Origin: Nageia nagi | Lineage: Eukaryota; Pinophyta | Length of the DNA stretch: 64,000 bases | Direction of reading: 5' to 3' | Assembly (NCBI GenBank): GCA_050084985.1 | Contig: JBITNC010000001.1 | Location: forward strand, 164,052,001 to 164,116,000 | Part shown: piece after piece, positions 1 to 10,660 of the stretch | How the letters are laid out: each line of letters begins with the position of its first letter | How positions within the stretch are numbered: the stretch's first letter is position 1 | Notes under the pieces: model-generated | The model's input: only the letters and a program-made list of their open reading frames with translations | The model's database searches: none | Told to the model about the DNA's origin: nothing | Program-made: the position numbers and the translations under genes

Positions 1-379
1 ATTTAAATTAAACATGCAATGTGGAGGAGTATATTAGAAATAGTCTAAGTACTCCTAAGGGCAGTTAATGGAGCAATTGACTTGGAAGCACTAAAAAAAA
101 AGATACCTAAGTCAAGAATTAATTAAATGCTTTGTGGTTGGAAAATATGACTCCCCCCTTTTCCTTCTCACCAATGAGAGTATACGTTGCCAATGGTGCA
201 TTGAAAAGATGCAAGTAGTTAAACATTAAAATTAGCCTCCTTTTTGGAAAAACTTTTATCCAACTAGGTTTGACTGAAATTAATGCTTGTAGTTATTGTA
301 ATGGAGAGGAAAAATGTTTTAAGAGGGAAGAGAAAGAAAAAAAAGAAACACCTCAAAGTGATGTGTGAAACAAAAAAAA

Positions 380-1206
380 TGGAGGCAGGCGAGGGACCAA
401 AGGCTCCTAGGGGCCAAAGTCGGCGAGGAGGCGGTAAGCGTGTGGGAAGGGGTGAACCAGCGCAGACCAGCAGGGCGGTAGAAGCGCGGGCGAAGGCGGC
501 AGAGTGAAGGTCATAAAGGGCAAAACAAAAACGTTATGTTTTGATTTAACCAATCAACGCGTTGTGGTTGCTAGGTGTTTCCCAGATAAGAGAGATCCGA
601 TTTCCCTCTGCAACCTGTTACACAGTGGTTTGAAGTAATATCTTTCATACAGAATGCAACATGAAATGTGGAGGACAGTGGAATGCTGGCGGCAGGGGTT
701 GCTGAGCAACAAACAGCGGACGCTCTGCATGTCGGCTCCTCCTCCTTGCACCACCAGGCAGCGTCGGTGATGTAGTGGCATGTTGGTGTGGTGTACAGCA
801 GGCCATGCAACGACTACAAACAAACTGGGGTCTGCATCATGCGTTGTGGCAAAGAACTCACGTGCACAGCGTCAACCATGGTCGCAGGCTGTCGTGGCTT
901 CCCAGTCGTGGGAGGAGGAGGCGAGCGGGAGGAGCATTCGCGGAGGCGGATGGGAGGCGATCGTGCGACGGAGGTGGCTCGCGCGGGAGGATGCCCCCGC
1001 GTTTTAAAAATTGGAATTTGACCCCCCCCAAAATAATATTTATTGTCTTTTTAATTTAATGTATATTGTAAACATTGTAAAACATGAATGAAATATATTT
1101 GCCCTAACCCGCTTCTTGATAATGATTTTGTTTTATTTATATTTTAAACCAGATTAATATATAAAAAATATATATAGATTACATTGTAAACAGGTTTAAA
1201 ATAGAA

Positions 1207-1237
<31 letters not shown>

Positions 1238-1400
1238 TTTTTATTTAAAATAAAACAAAAATATATATATAGAGATTATTTTGACTATAGTTTAAATCAT
1301 TTGAATATATATATTATGGTGCTACTAATATATGATTGTGCCCTTTTTAAAAAATTTGTCCTCCTTTCTATTTCAACAATAAAATATGAAAAAAAAATTG
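380..1400 (+). repeat. GC-rich cassette inside the copia leader (copy 1)
   Basis: In an AT-rich window, 380-1010 is strongly GC-rich with CpG-containing words. It is followed by a C8 run at 1021, TA microsatellites (about 1213-1238) and an AT-rich tail. Short blocks match the reverse complement of 51010-52350: the 'GCATCATGC...CACGTGC...CCATGGTCGCA' block (831-885) corresponds to 52020-52078, and the 'gtcctcc...gggcacaa' block to 51030-51090. Both copies therefore have the same orientation relative to their host element. Short reading frames here have no recognisable product. Confidence 0.6.
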
Positions 1401-1769
1401 CACCTTCCTCCTTTTTTGATATTGTTCACAAAAGACTTTGCAAAAAATCTTTTCAATAAGATGCTAGCATAATATATTTTTGCTCAAAAGAAAAAAAAAC
1501 ATTTTCTTTGTACATTAAAAATAGATTACTAACATAAAAGTTTGTTAGTAAGAAGAGAATAGCAAAAATATATTATGGTATTGCTAAGACATTGAGCTAG
1601 CATAATCATACAAAAGATTAGTATCATAATGAACTTTGTTAAAGAAGGATAGAAGGTTATACCTTTGCAAACCTTTTACCTCACAATGAAGAATGAAGAT
1701 CTCCAAAGTTGAGAAGGATGAAGCACTTCCAAGATGTAGCTTCCACACCAAAAGAGCTTCCTCAACGTG

Positions 1770-1781
1770 GCTCTGATACCA
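1770..1781 (-). other. Primer-binding site (initiator Met tRNA type)
   Basis: The minus strand reads TGGTATCAGAGC one to two bases after the LTR end. This is the canonical plant copia primer site, complementary to the 3' end of initiator-Met tRNA. Confidence 0.88.
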
Positions 1782-1783
1782 AT

Positions 1784-2291
1784 TGAAGGATTGGAACTAG
1801 ATCTAAACAAATCCTCTAGGACCTTAGACTAGGAAACTCAAGTGTACACAAGATAACACATCTATAATTCTAAGAACATCATTCACACAATATGACACCA
1901 ATATAATGTGGTTCCTCCCTCCTTGGGAGTACATCCACAACTAGTTCTCTTATTCTCAAATCTATGTCTTTCTTACAACTATTCTCTAGCTCTCTCCTAC
2001 ACAACCAAGTAGAGTAATCTTACTCAAAACTTAGATATGTTTACATGAGGAGAGGCCCTCTATTTATAGGTTGAGAGCACCTCCCTAACCTTCCTTTAAC
2101 CCAAGGGTAAGGTTAGGGTTACATTAAATGTACCACCAAACTTCAACCTACCAACTAACTCCTTTGGTAAAGTCAAAGTCTACATATTAAAGAATTCTAT
2201 TAATCTCTTAAGGTATCTACATACCCTTAAGTGATTAATTGAATTTACAAGGAGTTTAGATATTCACAATATTTCATTACAAATTCTAACA
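1784..2291 (-). repeat. 5' LTR of minus-strand copia element
   Basis: About 508 bp, TG...CA on the minus strand, ending in CCTTCA directly before the primer site. It is a diverged full-length match to the 452 bp LTRs at 49934 and 58355, including the CTATAAATAG-like TATA (plus-strand 'ctatttatag' near 2072) and the GTGG...CCAC hairpin block near 1915-1945. It carries a short 'aaccctaacctt'-type stretch upstream of the TATA, as the other family members do. Confidence 0.88.
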
Positions 2292-3860
2292 AGGGTTGTC
2301 GTTGGTGTTCGTTCCTTGAAGTCTTTAAGGCATTATAGTACTTTGAGTTTTCATTGGACCAATTACCTATACCCTATGGAGACACATACAGAGACCCAGA
2401 TGTTACATTGGCTTCAATCAAAGACATGCTCTACAAGGTCTATATTCAATGCACTTGGGTTGGCCCCCAACCTCCCCTCACACCTAAGCTATTACACTAC
2501 TCTTAAAACTTTTTGAGGATTGATAGAGGGTTGATTTGACCTCCTGATTATGTTAGTCTACACCTCCCTTGTGGCTTGTGAATGTTTTTAGGCAAGTTCA
2601 GAGTGTGCTTCCATCAGCTTTGGATTGATACTGACCACCATTTGGCACTTGAGCTTCAAGTCTGTCGATTGTTCTTGATAAAGCTTGATACTAAGGATCA
2701 TTTCATCTTTCAATGTTTGGTTTATTATGATATTTGAGGGTGATATCACTATCTTTTGTAGGATGCCCATAGCTTGATATTGACATTCTTTCAATTCCCA
2801 TACCATCGTTGTTTGGCACTCTATCTCAGAGAGACTTTCCTTCTCAAGAAACATCTATTATCTGACTCCCATAGCTTGACGAGCAATTGCTTGATTACCT
2901 ATTTCTTCCTTATGGCCTCAAGAGAGAGAGCTCATAGGAGGAGGATTGAGGACTCTCCTCAGCCTCCTAAATGTACCAAATAGAGGATGCATGCCAACTT
3001 TAGTTCTTTGAGATCGCAGCGGATCACGATGTTGTTAAGCTACAACAGCATAGATGCAAACACAGATTAGCCCGAGTGCACAATCAGACAGATCATTAGA
3101 GACGTTCCCTTTGACCATGTTTTCTTATTATGTTTCTTTGTTCGACTATTTAGGGATTATCCCTCATATTGTTCTTAGACTTTTCATAGTTTTCTTTGAG
3201 TGAGGGCCACCATGGCCACCATGTTGATTTAGACTTGTATACCCTCAATCCCATTGATCATTTTTGGCCATTTATGGACATTAATATAATTTCTTTATTT
3301 CACCCCTCCATCTATAAAGTAAGTTATCTAAAACTCTATAAAAGTAAAAAAACAAAACACTACATACCCATAAAGAAAATAGTAGCAAGAGAAGAAAGAG
3401 GAGTATTAAAGTGGCCAAAAGAGGAAACAACAATAGTGAAGGGTATTACTAGTTTCTTAGGTTTTCACTACTTCAAGTTTTTTGTGTTACTCTTAGTGTT
3501 TTTTAAAATTTCTTTTAATTTGAGTGATAGTGAATGATATGAATCACAATATGTATCTACTATTATGATTTATCATTTTGTATAGATTTATAGTTAATGA
3601 CATTATGATAATTGATTATGGCTCATTTTGCTACCCCAATTTATATTTCTAATTTTAGTTTTGTATTTATTTTTCATTTGAATGTTCATGTAATACTTTT
3701 CAATTGAACTTTCATATTATACTATTATTATGTTACACGATTGAATTGATAACATTAATGAAGAAACTATATGTATTTTCATAAATTTGAAAATTCCTAA
3801 AAAAATTACTAGTAATACCTCGACATATGTAATTTTGAATAAATTTTTGGGGCAAAATAG
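2292..3860. other. No recognisable gene
   Basis: Mixed-composition sequence to the right of the copia LTR. Short open stretches (for example 2774-2983 plus, 2588-2854 minus) have no domain I recognise. The 3020-3250 stretch looks like old retroelement noncoding DNA but cannot be assigned. Confidence 0.4.
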
Positions 3861-4382
3861 GATGTACACCTCGGACATTTATAACCGATGGTAATTAAAT
3901 GCATTGGGCACAAGAAGATGTACACCACATATGGTGCATTGATAATCGTTGGCCATTGGGTGAGTCAATAAGTTAAACAACAAATCACTATAAATGAGGT
4001 ATTCAAACTTGCAATTTATTGCTGAACATAATGGCATTGACAAGCAAGTTACTTGAACACTCTTGGATTTTGAATTTGCCTTGTTTTTGAGATATTTTCA
4101 CATCTAGATTTATCCATATTGCTATAGGCCTTGGAAGTTGAACATTTTTGGATTTTGAATTTGTCTTTGTTTTTGAGATAATTTCCATATCTAGATTTAT
4201 CCATATTGCTAACTTGGATGTTAATGATGACAATTTCAAAGGTAAATCCAAATTTTAAGTGCCTTTTTTTTATTTGACTTACCTAATGGCCAACAAATAT
4301 CAATGCATAATTTATGGTGTACATCCGATTGTGCCTAATGCATTCAATTGTCAATGGTTCTCAATGCATTATTTGAGGTGTA
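3861..4382. repeat. Fold-back (inverted) repeat with internal direct repeats
   Basis: Arm 3861-3958 is the imperfect reverse complement of arm 4284-4382; shared words include 'GGTGTACATC', 'AATGGCCAAC' and 'ATCAATGCA'. The roughly 325 bp loop contains an 85 bp direct repeat (about 4052-4123 and 4137-4210, about 90% alike, each ending in 'ctagatttatccatattgct'). The right arm continues as about three roughly 62 bp tandem units up to 4480. It resembles a fold-back or MITE-like element. I could not confirm a target duplication. Confidence 0.7.
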
Positions 4383-4480
4383 CATCTTGTTGTGTCCAAT
4401 GCATATGCTTGGCAATGGTTATCAATATATCATTTGAGGTGTACATCCAATTGTGTTCTATGCATTTATTTGAAAATGTA
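4290..4480 (+). repeat. Tandem repeat, about 62 bp unit, three copies
   Basis: Units contain 'TTGAGGTGTACATCC', '-ATTGTG-C-TAATGCAT' and 'CAATGGTTATCAAT'. Copies start near 4300, 4362 and 4425. It overlaps the right arm of the fold-back structure. Confidence 0.7.
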
Positions 4481-4519
4481 TGGGTTGGTGATTTCCTTAC
4501 TACATCATGTAAGTCAAAA

Positions 4520-5384
4520 TTTTAAGTAGGATAGATGCACTTAGTGTTTTCTCTGCCAAACTGAAGAGCATTGTAAGGGGAAAAATATGTTTTTAGAGTT
4601 TCTCAAGCTAATACAAACCTTTCTTGCTCATTCATTATGTCTCTTATGATTGTTTGTTGAGTTCTTTCCATTTTTTTTTTAATTTTGAATGATCTATAGC
4701 ACCTACTTCCCTTGTAACTCTTTAAATTTTTTTCTATAGTGCTTCTATTAGAATGCATTACTTTTCCATTTAGTCTACACATTGAAGGATGTGTATGATG
4801 AGAGTCTTCGGGAACCTCCTCCCTAATCAATCAATCTTTGAATTGGAGAAATGTATGACATCTTAAAGGCTGGTCAAAAGTTCAATTCTTTTTGTGGTAG
4901 GTTATGCATAACAACTTACTCATGTTTTACAATTTAAGATGAAGGGGCTTCAATGAGCCTCCTAATGTATGTTGTGTAAATAGGAGGAAACAACAAATCA
5001 CTTTTTGTTTGATTTATTTTTTGCACATCATATTTTTGAAAGATTATTCTTGGCATATACAATCAAAGGTAATTTGAATCTTAACGAGAAAAAATATTTG
5101 GGAGAAATATAAGTGGGGTAGATTTAAACAAAAGATCTTCATATTAGATGGAAGTTGGGGTTAAATTTTATTTGCTAGCAATTGTAGCTTGAGAGAAATG
5201 CCCAAAATTTTAGGGAAAATTTATCTTCCTTGGACGGGGTTTGGAAAACCATTTGGAGTAGAATTGTAGAAATAATGGAAGACCATGATAATGTGAAAAC
5301 ATCTAGGGAGGCAAGGTAAGAAGGGGGAGGACATAATTCAATGATAAATCTTGGATCAGTAGACTAGGGTGCAATGAAAAGCAC
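4520..5384. other. No recognisable gene
   Basis: AT-rich. A short minus-strand open stretch (4603-4830) has no recognisable domain. The last 200 bases may be upstream LINE sequence leading into the RNase H relic. Confidence 0.35.
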
Positions 5385-5600
5385 CCCTATAATTTTGGAT
5401 TAAAATCAATAGGGATGGAGTTGCAAAAATGAACCTAGGTAGTGTTGGAAGTGGGATAGTTTTCAAGGACCACAATGGGATAGTTCTTCATTAAGATTTT
5501 GAGGGCATTTGCCATGCCACAAATAATGAAATAGATGGATTTGCAATTAAACATGGGTGTCTTTGGGTTGAAAGATAAGTCTTTATGAAGATCATCATAA
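5385..5600 (+). pseudogene. RNase H domain relic of an L1-type LINE
   Basis: The plus strand translates to a decayed plant LINE RNase H (RVT_3) start: 'VKINRDGVAK', then 'GSGIVFKDHNGIV', then 'CHATNNEIDGFAIKHGC'. These match the family pattern VKINFDGA...G.V.RD..G......ATNNEAEA.AL..G. One stop interrupts it and the frame dies out after about 70 codons. No reverse transcriptase is visible next to it. It is a fragment of a dead element. Confidence 0.65.
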
Positions 5601-6049
5601 AATCATATTCCCAACTCCTAATGGGTCCATTGGATTGCTTGTAATGCTAACATATGTAAGTGGATCCTTGAATTCACTTATGGATTTTCTAACTGAGAAA
5701 AGAAGAAGGAAGAGGTTGGGTACTAGTGCTATGATGACATGGATAGCATTGAGGAGAGTATTGGGAAAATTAGAGAGCATGTTTGATGTATGGTTGATTT
5801 AGATAGTTAATGCAAAAATACAAAATATAATGTTGAGTGAGAAATGCAAGCTAGCATTTTATTTTATAACTAAAGGTTGTGAGCTCTTATAGATATAAAA
5901 TCAAGAAGAAATAATGTGCTTTAGAGATTAATAGTTGGCAAAGGTTGGAAGGCTATCATGTCTCATTTGTAAATGACCTAGTTTTAATATAAAATTTTAA
6001 AATATTAAAAACCAAATACTTTATATCATTTAAAAAAATAAAATATAGG

Positions 6050-6235
6050 TGCACGAGGTAAATAAAAGGTAAAGTCAACATTTAATGTCCTTTAAACCTA
6101 TTGGTTTGTATAACATATCAAGAGTTTTTTAATTTCAACAATGTAATGGCTCGGAGTTGAACTTGGGACCTTCGATGTAGGTGCTTTCACACCTCACTTG
6201 TCTCTTAACTTCTCTAACAGGAGGTGATGAGTACA
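6050..6235 (-). mobile_element. SINE-like sequence (tRNA-derived promoter boxes)
   Basis: On the minus strand, 'GTTAAGAGACAAGTGAGG' resembles a pol III A box. About 35 bases later 'GTCCCAAGTTCAACTCC' resembles a B box and T-arm. This spacing and order are those of tRNA-derived SINEs. The full cloverleaf is not kept. Ends and target duplications are not defined. Confidence 0.4.
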
Positions 6236-6754
6236 TTTGGTGAGTGATATGTATTAATCAATTTTTGTTTAAATAGTTTTAATCTATGTTGATTGATGGA
6301 GTTATCAAGAGGGAAAAGTGTAGAAGTATATAGGAATATGATAATGCATCTCATTTTCATTTTTTAGTTTATCAAATAAAAATAGAGATATAATTACTTA
6401 AGATTAGGGCATAAAAGCTTGTCTATGATACTTATGGTGTGGATAGTAAAATAATGAAAAAATATTGAATGCAAAGAGGGTGAATGTGAGTGAATATGCT
6501 ATTTAGCACTTAAATTAAATATTTGAATAACATGAAGAATGAAATTAATAAATAAAATAACATATGCTTTATTTATGGTCATAAATGTAAATACTAATGC
6601 TTAAATGCAAGGAAAGAGTAAACAAAACATTTAATGATCAATTTTGTTGGTTGAATTGGAATAATCTAGTTTGCTAAGTGGATCTTGTTTGGATAAAAAT
6701 GGTTGCTTTCAAATATCTAAGAAAGTTTAGAAATAATAGGTTATAAAACATGCA

Positions 6755-6915
6755 TATGGAAGGCGGATTGGTAAAGTGGGTAATTTCCATAGTAGGTGTT
6801 TGAGTTCAAAACTCAACATCCTTTTTGTGGATTACTGGTTATAAACTATTTGTATAGGCTTGAGTACTTGGGACAAATTTTAAATGCCCTTCTTCAAAAT
6901 AAGAAAAAATATTTA
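6755..6915 (+). mobile_element. SINE-like sequence (tRNA-derived promoter boxes)
   Basis: 'GATTGGTAAAGTGGG' (6766-6780) resembles an A box and 'TTTGAGTTCAAAACTC' (about 6799-6814) a B box. The sequence ends in an A-rich tail near 6900. The order and spacing fit a short tRNA-derived SINE. No cloverleaf can be folded by eye. It differs from the candidate at 6050-6235. Confidence 0.4.
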
Positions 6916-8559
6916 AAATATTGAAAAAATAACAAATAATATTTATAACATCTTGATATGTTTTGTTATTAATGATAATGGTATAGCTATAAATATTTTG
7001 CATATATCATTATATTAACTATTTATCTACTCTTGCCAAATTGGATATTATTATTACTATTTTATCTATTTGAATATGTTTCCAAATGTTATTCTTATTT
7101 TCATTTATAATATTTTATACTTAAGTAAAAATATCACCTAACTTTATACGCAAACAACTTTCAGTTGATGATTGCAGTTGAATAGTGATCTCCTACTAAT
7201 TATGAGGGTAGAGATTTCATGACCACCTTTCCTTCCTAATTAGAAACTTGATAATGGTCAATAATTTTTATTACATATTACAAAACTTTTATTTTTCAAA
7301 AATTTTGTGTAAAAAAAATAGTTTATTAAATTTTAAGTTTTAATGTATTATATAATTGGTTATAACAATTTAAAGAATTAATGAGTTTTTTTGGTTTTAT
7401 ATATTTTAAAATTTCATAGATAATAAATTAAATCACATGAAAAAAGTATTATTAATAGTAAAACAAACTATTAATAAATATTTTGAATAATGAGAAGTAG
7501 AAATTGAAAGCAATGTAAGATGAAAGAGTAAATATCATAAACTTATGTTAGGGGAGTTGGAGAGAAAGTGCGTGTGAAAACTCTCAAGTGTTAAAGGAGA
7601 GATCTATGTTCAAAAATATCTCCCTTCACATGTTGGTGACATATTAAAAAGTCCAATTAAAAGTTTCCTACTAGAGTGGATGAGGCCAAGTGCAACTCTC
7701 TGATGACTTTGACAGAAGAGAACCCCTCACATACGAAATCTAATTCCAAGGTATACATTTGCAAGGATGGACTACTAATAAAAGAAAAAGAGCAAATATC
7801 TTTAACATTACCATGAAACAAATTTTACACCTACCTAGAAAATTCATAGACAATGGTTTGGGCCACACAAAGATTCAAGAAAGAGTTCATACAATTAGTT
7901 GATATCAAAAAAACTCTTATGGTGCTAATATATTACAAGAGCAAAATATGCTCAAATTATGGTCTACATGACTCATAAAAAGATTAGATGATGAAGTCTT
8001 CACACGATCAATTGATTGCCATGAAACAATTAGAGACGTTAAGTAAAACATCAATGTCTTCCCATCAAACAACTTTATTAGTAGTGCTAACAAAGAAGTA
8101 AACCATAAATGTGGTACAAAACATTGCAAATTTGCTGGAAGTGAGATCCCAATTGCTTTTGGATTACTTAGAGGTACCTAATCTAAACATTAATTTCTTC
8201 TACATTAGTACAACCAACACTAACTATAACACAAAATCGTTGACCAACATTTGATACAATAATAGATGACTATAATAATGTCCAATTTCCTCCACCAATA
8301 AATTAGAATATATTATTGAAAAAGCCATTTGTAAATTTTGTTTAGAAACATTAAAAAAATTATGTATTCATGGTAATTTTGAAAACCTTTGAGGAAAATT
8401 TTTAGATTCATTTGGTAGAATATTTTTTACCATGTATACTTAAAATGAAAAAAAATATGAATTGAAAATATGTAATATATAAAATCATTAGTATGATATT
8501 TATTAATATTATATGACCACCAAAATTTCTTACAAATGAATTTAAATACAAATGATGTT

Positions 8560-9440
8560 ACTAATCAAGGGTGGTATGAGGAAATTAGTTGCAATGTTGG
8601 AGATAAACAACATTGCCCTCTATCCGCAACTCTGGTTGGTATCTATAAGTAGAAAATTGTTTCAAAGAAGTTGGGTGCATAAGCATTGACCTTCATAACC
8701 TTATTATTTTTCTTCTTCTATATGCAACTTATATTATCTTGTTAGCCATTATGATGGATCCTGTAAAATAATTAAATATCCTTCAAACATTTTGTAATAC
8801 TTCTAGTTTAAAAGTTAATGTAGATAAAATGAAAGTTAAGATCATTAAATATAAAAAAAAAATGGACCATTTCATGATCCTCTCTAATAACCAACACTTA
8901 TAGATGGTTCAATCTTACAAAGATTTGGGTATTGACAAAAATCATAAACTAAAATAGAATTAAAATATTGAAAAAGGAATATTTGTTGGATGGAAATCCT
9001 TTTATGGGTTGGAAAATAAATGTAGAAATGCAAAACTTTGGAATTAGGATAAAAAGAAAACTCTATTATCTCACCTAGTAACTCTAGTAATACTCTATGA
9101 TTGTGAAGTTTGGGGGGGGGGGGGGGGGGGGTGAAAGCATATATTGAAAAATATAGAATAAAATTGATCAAATTCAAAAATAATTTATCCTTTATAACTT
9201 CAAAATTAAAAATAACATACCTTGCCCTATCCTCCTCATGAATGTTGGTTTATTCCCTATTGAAAGTGAAGATTTAAAATGATATATATTATACAATTAT
9301 GAACTAACAAAGTTAAGATCCATAAAGATTGTTTGTAGTTGCCCAAAAAACTTTTCCAACTCATTAATGTCTTAAAAGAGGTTGGCTAAAATACTTTAAT
9401 AACTAGCTTGATTTTTGGGAAATGCTATTAAAAGTTCAAA
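8560..9440 (+). pseudogene. RTE-type LINE reverse transcriptase relic, copy 1
   Basis: The plus strand translates piecewise to a decayed non-LTR reverse transcriptase. 'VGDKQHCPLSATLVGIY' matches G..QG.PLSPTLF.IY near 8600. The leucine-rich stretch before a VN..K.K motif follows near 8790-8850, then a 'Y.YLG'-like remnant near 8910 and an 'LVT.VILYD.EVWG'-like remnant at 9070-9115. Frameshifts and stops are many. The pattern is that of the RTE/BovB-like group, not the L1-like LINE at 40194-61850. A G20 run sits in the last motif. Confidence 0.6.
9112..9131 (+). repeat. Poly-G run of 20
   Basis: Twenty uninterrupted G directly after 'gaagttt', inside the RTE relic. The paralogous copy at about 10355 has 'gaagtttaagttgaatg' there instead. 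This is a local homopolymer expansion or an assembly artefact. Confidence 0.9.
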
Positions 9441-10234
9441 TTGCAAATAAAGTAATCTATTTTTTATTGGAATGATGGTAACATTAAAGATAAAAGAGAA
9501 TTAGCTTAATATAAAAATATCATTAGTCCAACACTTAAACCTCTCACGTACCCACAAAAGGTTACTAGTCTCAAAAAGAAACTTGCGATTGTAAAATTAA
9601 TAACTAATTCACATGATTTACATAGTGAAATTGGTAGATGGACAACAACTAAAACACCTTGGAATAAAACAATTTGTAAGTATTGTAATTTAAATGCATG
9701 GAGTATGAGACTTACTTTCTCTTTTTTGACCCACTATACAAAGATATTAGAAAAACCTATAAAGGTATATGTAACTTCAACTTGATCCACAATTTCTAAA
9801 ATGAAGATATAACCAAAACAAGCTTGGCAATTTTATTATACAACTTAATTATGTGTGAAACAATCATTCAAATACTTAATTGATATATTTTTACTTTTGG
9901 AAAAACTTTGATAGCTCTCCTACAACCATTGTGTGTAAAAGGATATTAAAAGACTTATATCTTATATCTTAATATATATTAAGTTCTTAATTTTGAGTAT
10001 ATATTATAATTATAAAATTATGATGATAACTAAAAAAAATTAATTATTATCAATAAAATAATAATTTTATTTCTATTCTTAAATTTTATTTCATCTTTCC
10101 TATTATCATTAAAAACTTCAACATATAATCCCTCTCTTTATATATATAATGCATGCTTTACCTTTATTTTTAGATTATAGTATTTATATTTAATTTTATT
10201 ATCATAAATAATCTAAGTGTTTAAAAAATAATCT

Positions 10235-10660
10235 TTGTTAAATGAAAAGCCTTTTATGGTCTAGAAAATAAGTATGGAAATGTGAGACTTTGTAACAAGG
10301 ACAAAAAGAAAAGCCTTTTCTCTTACCTCGTAACTCTAGTAATACTCTATGGTTGTGAAGTTTAAGTTGAATGTATTTCCCAACAAACATGGGATAAAAT
10401 TGAAAAATTTTAAAAATAATTCATTGTTTTATAACTTCAAAATTAAAAATAACATACCATACCTTTTCTCATGGAAGTTGATCTACTCCCTATTGAAAAT
10501 TAAGCTCTAAGAAAATATATATTATACAATTATAAAGTAAAAATGTTGGATAATCATAAATTGTTTGTAATTACCCAATAAAATTACCTAACTAATCAAT
10601 GTATTAAATGAGGGTGGCTAAAATACTATGATAAATGGCTTGATTTTTGGGGTATATACA
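10235..10660 (+). pseudogene. RTE-type LINE relic, duplicated 3' part (copy 2)
   Basis: About 425 bp repeats 8985-9430 in the same orientation. Both contain 'actctagtaatactctatg', 'aattcaaaaataat'-like and 'cttcaaaattaaaaataaca' blocks, then 'gaagttgatctactcccta', in the same order. The offset is about 1.25 kb. Only the C-terminal reverse transcriptase and downstream part is present. Both copies are non-coding now. Confidence 0.65.

Larger units (their letters stand above)
1..2291 (-). mobile_element. Ty1/copia element, 5' part (LTR + leader), cut by window edge
   Basis: Read on the minus strand, this begins with an LTR (2291 to 1784), then an initiator-Met primer site, then a long noncoding leader running to the window's left end. 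The LTR belongs to the same family as those at 49934 and 58355 (shared start TGTTAGAATTTGTAATG, TATA region and the 'GGATGTACTCC' block). The leader holds the GC-rich cassette also seen in the copy at 49934. No gag or pol is in the window; they would lie further left. The other LTR and target duplication cannot be checked. The sequence next to the LTR on the right is AGGGT. Confidence 0.85.
5601..8559. other. Gene-poor AT-rich stretch (apart from two SINE-like sequences)
   Basis: Long AT-rich sequence with no coding stretch I recognise. The only structured items are the two tRNA-promoter-like sequences at about 6050-6235 and 6755-6915, listed separately. A minus-strand open stretch at 7917-8129 has no recognisable domain. 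Confidence 0.5.

Noticed and set aside
283-1059. Short GC-rich open frames in both strands
   Set aside because: No recognisable domain. They lie in the leader cassette of a copia element, and long frames are expected in GC-rich sequence.
1200-1240. TA microsatellites (also 51098-51180) as special sites
   Set aside because: Ordinary low-complexity sequence; noted only as part of the cassette.
2095-2118. Telomere-like 'taaggttagggtta' stretch (also at 50083 and 58498)
   Set aside because: Only one or two imperfect units, at the same place in each LTR of the family; part of the LTR promoter region, not interstitial telomere.
6120-6200. A functional tRNA gene
   Set aside because: Only box-like words are present; no acceptor or anticodon stem can be paired.
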